A program made the translations under genes and the position numbers. Shown here in pieces: positions 41,763 through 51,800 of a stretch of 64,000 bases of DNA. Below the pieces are notes generated by a model. It saw nothing but the letters and a program-made list of their open reading frames with translations. It did not search any database and was not told where the DNA came from. The number at the start of each line of letters is the position of its first letter. The stretch's first letter is position 1. The DNA lies in contig NZ_CP012154.1 in the NCBI RefSeq assembly GCF_001187785.1, positions 3,156,501 through 3,220,500 on the forward strand. Reading direction: 5' to 3'. The DNA comes from Wenzhouxiangella marina. Its GTDB lineage: Bacteria > Pseudomonadota > Gammaproteobacteria > Xanthomonadales > Wenzhouxiangellaceae.

Positions 41763-43778
41763 TCATCCCGCCTCGGGCGCCGCCTTCAGCGGGTGGTCCG
41801 GCGGCAGCGCGGCCCGATCCGTCTCGTCCAGCGGAGTGACCGCACGGGTCTCGTCGAACCAGATGTACTCATCGAACTGCCGGGTCAGCACGGTGCGGAA
41901 ATAGTGGCTGATCCGCTCGGTCTCGGGCCGATAGATCACGCCGATGGCACGCTGCAGGCGCGGCGTTCTCAGGCCATCGTGGAGCAGCTCCGACTCGGCG
42001 TGCCGGATCGGAAGGATCAGATTGCTCGGTCCGGCCTGGTGGAACAGATGCTCATAGCTCTCGGCCAGGGACGGGCGAACGCGCTTGACCTCCATCGGCC
42101 CATCCCAGTTCGTTGCGGCGGCGACCGTGCCATGATCGGTGCCGAAGCCGATCCGATAGGAGGCATCGCCCCAGGCCTCGCGCGCCAGCTGGCCGATATT
42201 GATCTCACCGCGCATGCCCATTTCGGTGGCGGCCGCATCGCCGATGTGCGAGTTGTGCGCCCAGACCACCGCCTTCGAAGCCGGGCCACGATGCTCCAGC
42301 ACGCTCTCAAGAGTCTCGAACATGTGCCGATCGCGCAGGTTCCACGACTCGCGCGATCCGTAGTACATGACCCGGTAGTAGCGCTCGGCCGCGCGCACGA
42401 CCCGGGCGTTCCGCTCGCTGTCGAACATCGCCTCGCCATCGTCGCAGCGATAGGCCAGTCGCTGGGCCAGCAGCTCGGTCAGGGTCTGGACCACTTCGTC
42501 TTCGCAGTCCTCGCGTTCGCCGGCCACCGCGGCGCGGCCATAGACCGCCGGATCACGCTCCCAGGGCGAGAAGCAGGCATAGCGTTCCCGGGCCCGGGCA
42601 GCGGCCCCCGGGTCGACCCGATCGAGGTAGTTCAGGACGCCGTGGATCGAGTGGTAGAGGCTGTAGAGGTCCAGGCCGTGGATACTGACCGCCGGCTGCG
42701 GATCGGTCAGCGCTCGATTGTGCTCGGCCAGCCAGTCAACGAAGTCCAGGGTCTCGCGGTTCCGCCACATCCAGACCGGGAAGCGCGAGAAGGGTGGCTC
42801 GGGCATCGCCGGACCGGTCCATCCCCGAACGTAGCGATCCAGCATCGAGCTGTCGGGCCAGTCGGCCTCCAGGGCCACGATGTTGAAGCCGCGCTCTTCG
42901 ATCAGGGCCCGGGTGATCCTGGCCCGCATCCGGTAGAACTCGGAACTGCCGTGCGACGCCTCGCCGATCAGCACGACCCGGGCCTCGCCGATCCGTTCGA
43001 GCAGGCCGGACAGGTCGGCCTGCTCGATCGCATCGAAGGGCTCGGACGCCTCGCCGATCCGATGGGCCAGATGGCGGCGTCGGATCGAGAAGGACGGGTG
43101 CGGCGGCCGCTCCGGCGGCGGCGCCCCGCCTGCCCGCCAGCCTTCGCTGCCGACCAGGGGAACGAACTGCACCTGACCGAGGGAATCCTGCTCGAACTCA
43201 TGCTCAGCCACCCGTCGAACGCGCAACAACTCCTGGCTATGCGTTCGATCGCCCACGGGGATCACCATTCGCCCACCGATCGCCAGCTGAGCCAGCAGGC
43301 TGGGCGGCACGTCCGGCCCACCGGCCGACACCAGGATGGCATCGAAGGGCGCATGGGCCGGCCAGCCACGCGTGCCGTCGCCATGCATGATTTCCAGGTT
43401 GTCATAGCCCAGTCGCTCGACCCGTCCTCGGGCCAGCCGGGCCAGCTCCTCGTGATATTCGATCGCATACACCGCGGCCGCGATCCGGCTCAGTACCGAG
43501 GCGGCGTAGCCGGACCCGGCACCGACTTCGAGCACGCGATCATCCGGCTTCAGCTCCAGAGCCTGGGCCATCAAGGCCACGATGTAGGGCTGGGAAATCG
43601 TCTGCGCCGCTTCGATCGGCAGCGGCCCATCGCGGTAGCTGAATTCCTGGTAGGCCTCGGGCACGAAGACCTCGCGGGGCACGGTCCGCATGGCATCGAG
43701 CACCCGTGGATCGTGGATACCTCGCTTCTCGAGCTGCTGCTCGACCATGGTCTGTCGCTCGCGGTCGAATCGTGACAT
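41763..43778 (-). CDS. Protein-L-isoaspartate methyltransferase fused to an erythromycin-esterase domain
   Basis: The product has 671 residues. Residues 1-210 are a complete PCMT domain (RDGPLPIEAAQTISQPYIVA; AdoMet loop VLEVGAGSGYAAS at 82-94; ILVSAGGPDVPP). A short linker (about 210-232) leads to an erythromycin-esterase (EreA/EreB) domain of about 430 residues with its hallmark GEASHGSSEF, a conserved ALEADWPDS segment, and WAHNSHIGDAA. PCMT repairs isoaspartate in aged proteins with AdoMet; Ere domains hydrolyse macrolide lactones or act in succinoglycan-type synthesis. The fused enzyme's combined role is unknown. The next gene upstream (43783) ends 4 bases before this start, indicating one transcript. 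Confidence 0.88.
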   Translation of the reverse strand: MSRFDRERQTMVEQQLEKRGIHDPRVLDAMRTVPREVFVPEAYQEFSYRDGPLPIEAAQTISQPYIVALMAQALELKPDDRVLEVGAGSGYAASVLSRIAAAVYAIEYHEELARLARGRVERLGYDNLEIMHGDGTRGWPAHAPFDAILVSAGGPDVPPSLLAQLAIGGRMVIPVGDRTHSQELLRVRRVAEHEFEQDSLGQVQFVPLVGSEGWRAGGAPPPERPPHPSFSIRRRHLAHRIGEASEPFDAIEQADLSGLLERIGEARVVLIGEASHGSSEFYRMRARITRALIEERGFNIVALEADWPDSSMLDRYVRGWTGPAMPEPPFSRFPVWMWRNRETLDFVDWLAEHNRALTDPQPAVSIHGLDLYSLYHSIHGVLNYLDRVDPGAAARARERYACFSPWERDPAVYGRAAVAGEREDCEDEVVQTLTELLAQRLAYRCDDGEAMFDSERNARVVRAAERYYRVMYYGSRESWNLRDRHMFETLESVLEHRGPASKAVVWAHNSHIGDAAATEMGMRGEINIGQLAREAWGDASYRIGFGTDHGTVAAATNWDGPMEVKRVRPSLAESYEHLFHQAGPSNLILPIRHAESELLHDGLRTPRLQRAIGVIYRPETERISHYFRTVLTRQFDEYIWFDETRAVTPLDETDRAALPPDHPLKAAPEAG

Positions 43779-43782
43779 GGCG

Positions 43783-44895
43783 CTACTCCTCCGCTACCAG
43801 GCTGGCCGCCAGCATGACGGCGTTGATATCGAGATGCTCGGTCCAGGACGGAACCGATCGATTGGCGGCCTCGCACCAGAAGGCGCTCAGGTCGGGAAGC
43901 GCTTCAGCCCGGTCCAGCAGCAAGCGCGCCGCGCGACCGGCCCGAGCGTTACGGTCCGGATCGGCCGCGATCGACTCGATGGCATGCAGACCGATCACCA
44001 GACCCAGTTCCCGGAAAGGCAGACGATGTGCAGCCGGCGCGTCGAAGGATCGAGAAGCGATCCAGACCTGCAGACCCCGGGCGGCAGCGTGCAGCAAGGC
44101 CTCGACCTCCTGGACCGCCGGCCCTTCACCTGGCCGCCGATCGAACCAACGTCGACGCGCTGCGCTCATCAGGCCGCCAAGTCCGAGTGGATCGGCCGTG
44201 GGCCAGGCACTGGGGGCGTCGAGGCTTCGATAGGTCGCCGCCGCCTTCGACAAACGCGCGCGCTCATCGTCCGAGGCCAAGGGTGACGCCGCCAGCTCAT
44301 CCGCCGTGACCCAGCCATCCAGCGGATCATGCTGCCCCATCGAGGGCACCAGGACCCGATCGAGATCGACCGAACGCTTCCACACCATGGCCCGCGGTCG
44401 ACCGCCCGCGTCTCGCTGAACGAAAGCGAGCGCCGTCTGGCACAGCTCGACCGCCCAGCGATGCGCTTCGGCCTCCTTGCTCACCAGCGCGTAGCGCTCC
44501 AGCGCATGCATCCAGCGGGTCAGGTAATGGAAGTACTGTCCGTCGCGCTCCCATTCGAGTTGCTCGTCGAAGGGCTGCCCGGGCGCCCGCTCCGGCAACG
44601 GCTTGCCGATGCGGAGACCCGCGCGCGTCGGATAGGCCGCCAGGGTCGACTCATCCAGGCCGCCGAGCGGGCGGCGACTGTCGGCATGCCGGCCAAGCAG
44701 ATCGTGCACCTGTTCGACCAAGGCTCGGGCGAGATGGATGAAGCCGCGCTCAGGACGCCGGAGGTCGAGCGCGAGAAAGGTACAGACCGCATACGCATCG
44801 GTCCAGAGGTACCGACGCGGAGGCTGATCGCCGACGAGTCCGCTGCGCTCGGCAAAGGACTCCATCAGCTCGATGGCGGTCGCTTCGCGGTCCAT
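43783..44895 (-). CDS. Hypothetical protein, alpha-toroid-like, co-transcribed with the PCMT-Ere gene
   Basis: The product has 370 residues without signal or membrane segments. The sequence is helical with recurring Trp/His-rich segments (RRYLWTDAYAVCTFLALD; YFHYLTRWMHALERYA; ELCQTALAFV), a pattern like six-hairpin (alpha/alpha) toroid enzymes. I cannot name a family or catalytic residues. The PCMT-Ere gene starts 4 bases after its stop, so the two products probably work on the same substrate or stress. Confidence 0.7.
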   Translation of the reverse strand: MDREATAIELMESFAERSGLVGDQPPRRYLWTDAYAVCTFLALDLRRPERGFIHLARALVEQVHDLLGRHADSRRPLGGLDESTLAAYPTRAGLRIGKPLPERAPGQPFDEQLEWERDGQYFHYLTRWMHALERYALVSKEAEAHRWAVELCQTALAFVQRDAGGRPRAMVWKRSVDLDRVLVPSMGQHDPLDGWVTADELAASPLASDDERARLSKAAATYRSLDAPSAWPTADPLGLGGLMSAARRRWFDRRPGEGPAVQEVEALLHAAARGLQVWIASRSFDAPAAHRLPFRELGLVIGLHAIESIAADPDRNARAGRAARLLLDRAEALPDLSAFWCEAANRSVPSWTEHLDINAVMLAASLVAEE

Positions 44896-45017
44896 GATCG
44901 ATAGGCTCCCGGGACCGGAATCTCTTGAAGCCGGCCCACTGTCCCAGAATCCTACGTCATCGAGCCCCGTGCGGGAAAGCCCACGGCAAAATGCCTGGGG
45001 CCGACGGACAAGTCAGA

Positions 45018-45458
45018 TCATTCGCCGGCCGACAGCTGCTCGCGCAAGGCGGCAACGCGCTTGCGGTTGGCGCCCAGATCCGAATACCCGACTCGCGACG
45101 CCGACCGCAGGTGGATTCCATCAGTGGCCCGCCGGAACTCCACGTCATCGACGAACCTGAAAAGACTCGACGTGAACTCGGCCGCGATGTAGTCGCTTTC
45201 CTCGCGCATCACCCGACCACCCAGTTCGCCAATGATCGAAGGAATCCGCGCCCAGGCCTCGGCCGGGAACGGCTCGACCCGCTGGCCCTCCGGGGTGCCG
45301 TCCTCGCTGGAAACGCAGTTCGGTGCCGAAGGGCAAGCCGCCAAGCGCCCACCCTGCAGGCCGGGCGCGGCGCCGTCGCCGGAGCTCTTGCCGAGGTAGT
45401 AGAGGCCGCCCGCAACGAGCAACAGCAGGACAAGGAGAATGATCAGGATGCTCTTCAT
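45018..45458 (-). CDS. DUF1499 domain protein
   Basis: The product has 146 residues: an N-terminal membrane anchor (SILIILLVLLLLVAGGLYYLG), then the DUF1499 domain starting with the hallmark LAACPSAPNCVSSEDGTPEG and continuing with REESDYIAAEFTSSLFRFVDDVEF and HLRSASRVGYSDLGANRKRV, here listed as separate motifs. Members are small envelope proteins of unknown function. It follows the CAP-domain gene by 9 bases on the same strand and is likely in its operon. Confidence 0.88.
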   Translation of the reverse strand: MKSILIILLVLLLLVAGGLYYLGKSSGDGAAPGLQGGRLAACPSAPNCVSSEDGTPEGQRVEPFPAEAWARIPSIIGELGGRVMREESDYIAAEFTSSLFRFVDDVEFRRATDGIHLRSASRVGYSDLGANRKRVAALREQLSAGE

Positions 45459-45467
45459 GTTCGACCC

Positions 45468-46127
45468 TCAGGGCAGCAGCTGTTCGAATCGATCATCGAA
45501 GATCATCGGCTCCATCGCGCAGACGTCGAGCGGGGCGGATGGATCGGCGGCGGTGCTGAACCAGACATAGGCATAGCGGTCGTCGCCCGCTGGCGCCAGG
45601 CCCACGCCCATGGCCTGCCAGCTGTAGTTCTCCCACACCCCCTCGTTCAGCAACACGGCATTATGGCCCGGTGAATTCTGCCAGGCCGTGAGGATATTCG
45701 ACAGCACTCCCTGTCCAACATAGGCGATCTCGAAACCGGTGGCCGTATAGCTGCCTGCGGAGATTTCGTTCGGCTTTTCCCACATCAGGGATGCGTTCGA
45801 ATGATCGGGAAGATAACAACCCCCGACCCAGAGCTCTGGCCGGGTCGTGGACCAACTGTGCAGATTGCAGCCTCCGCCGAAGATGGTCCCGCCATTGAGA
45901 CGAGCATCCTCTCCATGCCATTGAGCCACCGTCGTCAGCACGGTGGACACAGGAATCGCAGGCAGGGCGTTGTCGGCCCGATACTGATTGATCAGGGCGG
46001 CGAGCTCGAACTCCTGCGGATCGATGCAGGTGCCGGGCTCAGGACCGCTTCCTGCCGTCACGAGCTGGCACGCAGCCAGGCCAACCAGCAAAGAGAACGT
46101 CTGGGTTCCGCGCCGTAGCAGCTTCAT
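45468..46127 (-). CDS. Secreted CAP (SCP/PR1-like) domain protein with DRFE tag
   Basis: The start at 46127 has an excellent TTGGAGGTG site; the ORF upstream to 46166 does not. The product has 219 residues with a signal (LLVGLAACQLVTAGS; the Cys may make it a lipoprotein). The CAP fold is visible in FELAALINQYRADNALP, TVAQWHGEDARLNG, and the conserved WQNSPGHNAVLLNEG and MGVGLAPAG motifs. The last residues carry MIFDDRFEQLLP, the tag shared with other secreted proteins in this window. CAP proteins bind lipids or act on the cell wall in bacteria. The DUF1499 gene follows. Confidence 0.85.
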   Translation of the reverse strand: MKLLRRGTQTFSLLVGLAACQLVTAGSGPEPGTCIDPQEFELAALINQYRADNALPAIPVSTVLTTVAQWHGEDARLNGGTIFGGGCNLHSWSTTRPELWVGGCYLPDHSNASLMWEKPNEISAGSYTATGFEIAYVGQGVLSNILTAWQNSPGHNAVLLNEGVWENYSWQAMGVGLAPAGDDRYAYVWFSTAADPSAPLDVCAMEPMIFDDRFEQLLP

Positions 46128-46264
46128 GAGAACACCTCCAAGGTTCACTCCGATGGTAACAAACACCCGCCGATCGCTGAACCCTCATTGACTGGGGCGC
46201 CGTAATGACCACGAGCCCGTTGGCGACCGCGGTTGAGATCGATCCGAACGGACTCACACTCACC

Positions 46265-46299
46265 AAAAAAAACCCCGGCCGCGTTCGCGACCGGGGTTT
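46265..46299 (-). terminator. Rho-independent terminator of the EF-G gene
   Basis: On the minus strand a stem AAACCCCGG/CCGGGGTTT (extended by CGC/GCG) closes over a short loop and is followed by eight T (46265-46272 on the plus strand as A). It lies 26 bases after the EF-G stop. Confidence 0.9.
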
Positions 46300-46324
46300 C
46301 GTTTTCTTGCCTTGAAGCTCGCGC

Positions 46325-48415
46325 TTAGCCGGCTTTCGCTGCCTTGCGCTCCTTCTCCGCTTCGATCACCTTCTCGGCGATCTGCTGCGGGCACGGCAGG
46401 TAGTGGGAGAACTCCATGGAGAACTGACCACGACCCGAGGTGATGGTGCGCAGGTGACCGATGTAGCCGAACATTTCGGACAGCGGCGCTTCGGCCTTGA
46501 TGCGGACACCGGTCGGGCCGGGCTCCTGGTCCTTGATCATCGCGCGACGACGGTTGAGGTCACCGATGACGTCACCGATGTTGTCTTCCGGCGTGAACAC
46601 GTCGACCTTCATGATCGGCTCGATCAGCTGCGGACCGGCCTTGCCCATGGACTGGCGGAAGGCGCCCTTCGCGGCCAGTTCGAAGGCGATGGCCGAGGAG
46701 TCGACGGCGTGGAAGGCACCGTCGAACAGCTCGATCTCGACGTCCAGCACCGGGAAGCCCGCCAGCGGACCCTGATCCATCATGAGCTTGAAGCCCTTCT
46801 CGATGGCCGGGAAGAACTCCTTCGGCACGTTGCCGCCGACGACCGTCGACTCGAACTTGAAGCCGCTACCCGGCTCGCCCGGACGGATGCGGTAGTCGAT
46901 CTTGCCGAACTGACCGGAACCACCGGACTGCTTCTTGTGGGTGTAGCTGTCTTCCACCGGCTTGGTGATCGTTTCGCGGTAGGCCACCTGCGGCTCACCC
47001 ACGATCAGCTCGACGCCGTAGGTGCGCTTCAGGATGTCGACCTTGATGTCCAGGTGCAGCTCGCCCATGCCCTTGAGGATGGTCTCGCCGGAGTCCGGGT
47101 CGGTCTCGACGCGGAAGGACGGATCCTCGGCGATCATCTTGCCGATGGCCACGCCCATCTTCTCGCTGCCGGCCTTGTCCTTCGGCGCCACGGCGATCGA
47201 GATCACCGGCTCCGGGAAGACCATGGCTTCCAGGGTGCAGGGGTGCTTCGGATCGCACAGGGTGTGGCCCGTCTGCACGTTCTTCAGACCCACGCAGGCG
47301 AAGATGTCACCGGCCTGAGCGCTTTCGATCTCGTTACGCTCGTTGGCGTGCATTTCCACCATTCGACCCACGCGCTCGGTCTTGCCGGTCGCGGAGTTCA
47401 GGATCGTGTCGCCCTTGCTGATCTTGCCCGAGTAGACGCGCACGAAGGTCAGGGCACCGAAACGGTCATCCATGATCTTGAACGCCAGCGCGCGGAACGG
47501 CTCGTCGACGGAGACCTTCGCTACTTCACCGGTCGGGTTGCCTTCTTCGTCGGTCAGGTCCTGCGGATCGACTTCGGTCGGGCTCGGCAGGTAGTCGACG
47601 ACGGCGTCGAGGATCAGCTGCACGCCCTTGTTCTTGAACGCCGAACCGCAGTAGGTCGGGAAGAACTTCAGGGTGCGGGTGCCTTCGCGGATGCAGCGCT
47701 TGATGTCTTCCATGGACGGCTCCTCGCCTTCCATGTAGGCCATCATCACGTCATCGTCCATTTCGACCGCGGTCTCGATCAGCTCCTGGCGATACTTCTC
47801 GACGTCGTCGACCATGTCGGCCGGGACATCGGTGATTTCGTAGTTCTCGGGCTGACCGGAGTCATCCCAGATCCAGGCCTTGCGGGTCAGCAGATCGACC
47901 ACGCCCTTGAACTCGCTTTCCGTGCCGATCGGCAGCACCATGACCAGCGGGTTCGCGCCCAGCACGTTCTTGACCTGCTCGACGACGCGGTAGAAGTTGG
48001 CGCCGATGCGGTCAAGCTTGTTGACGAAGATGATGCGCGAGACTTCGGAATCGTTGGCATAGCGCCAGTTGGTTTCGGACTGGGGCTCGACACCGCCGGA
48101 ACCACAGAACACGCCCACGCCGCCATCGAGCACCTTCAGGGAGCGATACACCTCGACGGTGAAGTCGACGTGTCCCGGGGTGTCGATGATGTTCAGGCGG
48201 TGACCCTTCCAGAAACAGGTCGTGGCGGCGGACTGAATCGTGATACCGCGCTCCTGTTCCTGCTCCATGAAATCGGTGGTTGCAGCACCGTCATGCACCT
48301 CACCGGTCCGGTGGATCTTCCCGGTCAGTTTCAGGATGCGCTCCGTCGAGGTGGTCTTGCCCGCGTCAACGTGCGCGAAGATGCCGATATTTCGGTAGAG
48401 AGAGAGGTCACTCAT
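46325..48415 (-). CDS. fusA: Elongation factor G, fusA2-type paralog
   Basis: The product has 696 residues with all five EF-G domains. GTPase motifs are intact: G1 [10 protein letters not shown]3 DTPGHVDF, G4 NKLD, and the switch region RGITIQSA. The C-terminal part has the domain IV/V landmarks [13 protein letters not shown] and [17 protein letters not shown]. The overall wording ([32 protein letters not shown]-like) follows the second EF-G of Vibrio and Pseudomonas rather than the str-operon copy. It catalyses GTP-driven ribosome translocation or recycling. No rpsL, rpsG or tuf is adjacent and it has its own terminator, so it is a free-standing gene. Confidence 0.93.
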   Translation of the reverse strand: MSDLSLYRNIGIFAHVDAGKTTSTERILKLTGKIHRTGEVHDGAATTDFMEQEQERGITIQSAATTCFWKGHRLNIIDTPGHVDFTVEVYRSLKVLDGGVGVFCGSGGVEPQSETNWRYANDSEVSRIIFVNKLDRIGANFYRVVEQVKNVLGANPLVMVLPIGTESEFKGVVDLLTRKAWIWDDSGQPENYEITDVPADMVDDVEKYRQELIETAVEMDDDVMMAYMEGEEPSMEDIKRCIREGTRTLKFFPTYCGSAFKNKGVQLILDAVVDYLPSPTEVDPQDLTDEEGNPTGEVAKVSVDEPFRALAFKIMDDRFGALTFVRVYSGKISKGDTILNSATGKTERVGRMVEMHANERNEIESAQAGDIFACVGLKNVQTGHTLCDPKHPCTLEAMVFPEPVISIAVAPKDKAGSEKMGVAIGKMIAEDPSFRVETDPDSGETILKGMGELHLDIKVDILKRTYGVELIVGEPQVAYRETITKPVEDSYTHKKQSGGSGQFGKIDYRIRPGEPGSGFKFESTVVGGNVPKEFFPAIEKGFKLMMDQGPLAGFPVLDVEIELFDGAFHAVDSSAIAFELAAKGAFRQSMGKAGPQLIEPIMKVDVFTPEDNIGDVIGDLNRRRAMIKDQEPGPTGVRIKAEAPLSEMFGYIGHLRTITSGRGQFSMEFSHYLPCPQQIAEKVIEAEKERKAAKAG

Positions 48416-48822
48416 GATTCAAATTGTCCAAAGGATAGATTCGTGGGTTAAGCTTCGGTGCGCTGCAAAGCTGTCTCGGACCGCCTTGCCGATAAGGATT
48501 CAGCGGGTCGATCACCCCCGCCGGGATCGGATAACGCGCAGCACGGCGCCCACCGTCAGGTGGCACCGTCGGCAGTACAACTTTTTGGAGCGTGCTTTAT
48601 ACACGAAACCGGGCCATAAGCCAAAGGTTTTCTGCGGTTTTTGCCCCATTTCCGCCAATCTGGCGACTGTGCGGAGGCCAAATCGCGAAATCCGGGCTGT
48701 TCTGGCCAGGGACAGGGCAGCGCTCGCAATCCCGGCCCTTGACGGCGGCGCTGGCCAGCACAGTCTCTCGAATCAGTCGCGAAGGCAGGACGACCGGCCC
48801 TCTCGAGCGACCGGATCGTCAA
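48416..48822. other. Intergenic region between EF-G and the giant repeat gene
   Basis: 407 bases with no supportable gene. On the minus strand it must hold the EF-G promoter; a TATAAA box is visible near 48597-48602. A GGTGCC/GGCGCC imperfect hairpin lies near 48545-48571 and would be in the EF-G leader. No riboswitch or RNA gene is recognisable. Confidence 0.4.
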
Positions 48823-51800
48823 TCACAGGCCAGCCGCGGTCACCGTCAACGACACTTGAGTGGGCTCGTAGCCAGGCGCCGAGGCCGTGATCGTGGTCGT
48901 GCCCGGTGAGAGACCGTGAACATAGAAGCCTCTCGGCCCGGTTGAGAAGACATTCGGGATGACGATGCCCGAGCTTCCGATGTCGGACTGAGACCGGGAC
49001 AGCAAGGCAACCGAAGGATTCGCGACCGTCAAGGTCAGGTCGACCACGCCCGGAGGATCCGCCGCCAAACGAACCAGGAAGTAGCCTTGTTCGGTGTCGC
49101 CGATGGAAATATCTGACAACTCGATCCGAGGGATCTGCACGGTCGCGTCGATCGTCTCGTTCAGCCCATTTGGACTCGTGAAGCCCGCAGGCTGTAGCAG
49201 GCTAATCACCGTGCTTCCGGCCATGCCTGGAATGAAGGCTGTCCCCGCGCCGTTCTCCTGCCCGGAATCGAACACCAGCGGGCTGACGCTCAACTGTCCG
49301 ACCAAGGGGTCTTCAGTCGAAATCTCCACCTCGGCCGACACACCCGGCCGAAGCGCTCGGCCACGACCCCAGCCCCCATCGGCACGGCGCTCTGCCAGAT
49401 GCACTCGCAGATTCGAAGGGGCCGAGATCGTGGAGGTCGTGATCGAGGACGGCCAGTCGATATAGAAACCAGACTCGGTGACCGTCAGATTGCCCACTGC
49501 GGTGACGTAACCATCGGCAGCGGCAGTAATGGTTGTCGACCCCGCCTCGACCCCCTGCACGTAGTAGCGGTTCGAAGACCATCCGCCGACATCCTCGACG
49601 ATCAACGTCCCGCTGCCGACGGTAAAGAAGCCATCTGAAAGCAAGGCAATGGTCGGATCTGCAACGGAAAGCTGGAGATCAGTCACTTCGGGAGGGGGCT
49701 CTTCAAGGGAGAAACCGAAATAGTCCTGAAGATGCCTGCCGACGACAATTTCGGGCAGCTGGATCACCGGATCCCGAACCGCTGCGGAGAGGGTCTGCTG
49801 ACCGCCAACCGGCAAGCTGAAACCAACGGGTTGGCTCATGCTGATCGTGGTTGCACCGACTCCAGCCGGAACGAAATAGGTTAACTGGCTGGACGCAGCT
49901 CCACCTTGGAACACGACGGGACTCTGGTCGACACTCCCGACCGTCGAGTCCAGACTGACCACCGGGACTTCCACTGTCATCCCTGACCGCAATGGCTGGC
50001 TAGATGCTGGCGAGCCATCTTCGTCCAGCCGTGCAGAAGTCACGATGATGGTCGATGGGCTGGAAAACGTGGTCGTGGAAATGCTTGCTGGGGAAGCAAT
50101 GTAGAAACCGGAATCAGACACGGATATAGCTGCCTGGACCGTTTCATATCCCGGCGCCGAAATCATCAGTACGGTCTCTCCTTCCGTGAAGCCATGGACC
50201 CAGAAGGAACGGGTCCATGTATCGCTGACATCGTCGATGACAAGCGATGGCGAAGCGAAGGAGGCACGATCACGGCTCAGCATCGCGATCCCGAAGTCCT
50301 GTACCGAGAGCGTGACATCCACCGCTTCAGGCGGCTCGATGCTCAGCTTGAAACCGTACTCGCTCTGCAGGTTTCGGCCCACCTCGATCGTAGAGTTGAA
50401 GGTGATCTCTGGTGCTCGCACCTCAGCCTCGATTGATGTATTGCGGTTCGATGGGGCGGTAAAGCCATGCGGTTGATCGAGCCTGATGACTGTGGCCCCA
50501 AGACCAGCTGGCGCGAAATGCGTCGAGGCGCCATCCATTCCGCCTTCGAATTGCACGGGACTCGTGGTAATGAAACCAACAGCCGAGTCATCGGTCCTCA
50601 CGGGCACACCCAAAGTCAAGCCGGCACGCAGCTCCTGATCCTCTGCAAAACGGCCGTCCTCAGACAAGCGTGCGGAAGCAATAACGAGTGAATTGGGGTT
50701 CGACACGGTGGTTGTAGAAATCGCGAAAGGCCAGTCGATATAGAAACCGGACTCTGTCACCGTGACGATCGCCTCGGCCTCGAAGTAACCTGCTGCGAGA
50801 ACACGAATAGTGGTGGAGCCCTCCCCATGACCTTGCACATGAAAATTCCGCCAGTTTGTCGATGAGACAGAAGGCAGCGTAATGGCGCCGGAACCCGCCG
50901 AATTCGCATCGGGAGCGAGTCGGGCGATTGAGGGGTCGTCCACCACCAGTGAAATGTCGACCGGCGTCGATGGCTGCAGCCCCAGCCTCACTCGATGGCG
51001 CTCTTGAAGGCTCTCTCCAACCGCCAGGTTGGCTATTTCGATCGGTGCCGCCTGCACGAGGACATCAATGGACTGCCGACGATTGTTGGGGGCAAGGAAC
51101 CCACCCGGCTGTGCCATTGTGACCGTGGTTGCGCCAATCGAACTCGGCACGAAGTCCAGCGTCCGACTGCTCCCCGCCCCGCCCTGAAACGTCACCAGAT
51201 TGGTCGTCAGGTACCCAACGGAGGCATCTGCAATCGCCACCGGCACCTGCGCAGTCAGTCCGGCACGAAGTTCCTGAACTTGTGTCACGGCGCCATGGGG
51301 AGCAACCATCCCCGCTCTGATCCGAATCTGCGTCGGCTCCGAGAAGTGCGTGGTCTCGATCGAAGATGGCCGCTCGATGTAGAAGCCGGAGCCAACCACG
51401 GTCAAGGTCGCTTGGACCGGCTCGTGGCCGTCGGCGGACGCCGTGATCGTGGTCGTTCCCTGGCTCAGGCCCTGCACGACAAAAGATCGGGAACCGAAAC
51501 CTTGAACGTCACTGAGCACCACCGTCGCGGCGCCCGACTGATCCCCCTCAGCGGCGACCCGTGCGATCGCTGGATTGGCAACTGCAATCAGCACGTCGAT
51601 CGGCTGATCCGGCGCATACGTCGGACGCAGCTGGTGGTACGCCTGCAGGTTCTTGCCTACGGTAAGGTCGGCCAGCTCAAGCTGCGGCGCTTGCACCTCG
51701 ATGTCATCCGTCTGCCAGAAGGGTGCTTCCGAGAAGCCCGAAACCTCGCCGATACCGAGCGTCGTTGTCCCAACCCTCATTGGGTCGAACCCCGTGGCCT

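Noticed and set aside
41763-43150. Annotation of the Ere domain as a macrolide resistance gene
   Set aside because: Fusion to PCMT and the chromosomal context with a linked unknown gene make an endogenous role more likely; sequence alone does not support resistance.
41793-43775. Long open frame opposite the PCMT-Ere gene (660 codons)
   Set aside because: It is an antisense shadow of a gene with clear catalytic motifs; no binding site or recognisable product.
46403-48451. Long open frame opposite the EF-G gene (682 codons)
   Set aside because: It is antisense to a complete, highly conserved EF-G; the frame stays open because of G/C-rich third positions. It has no family features.
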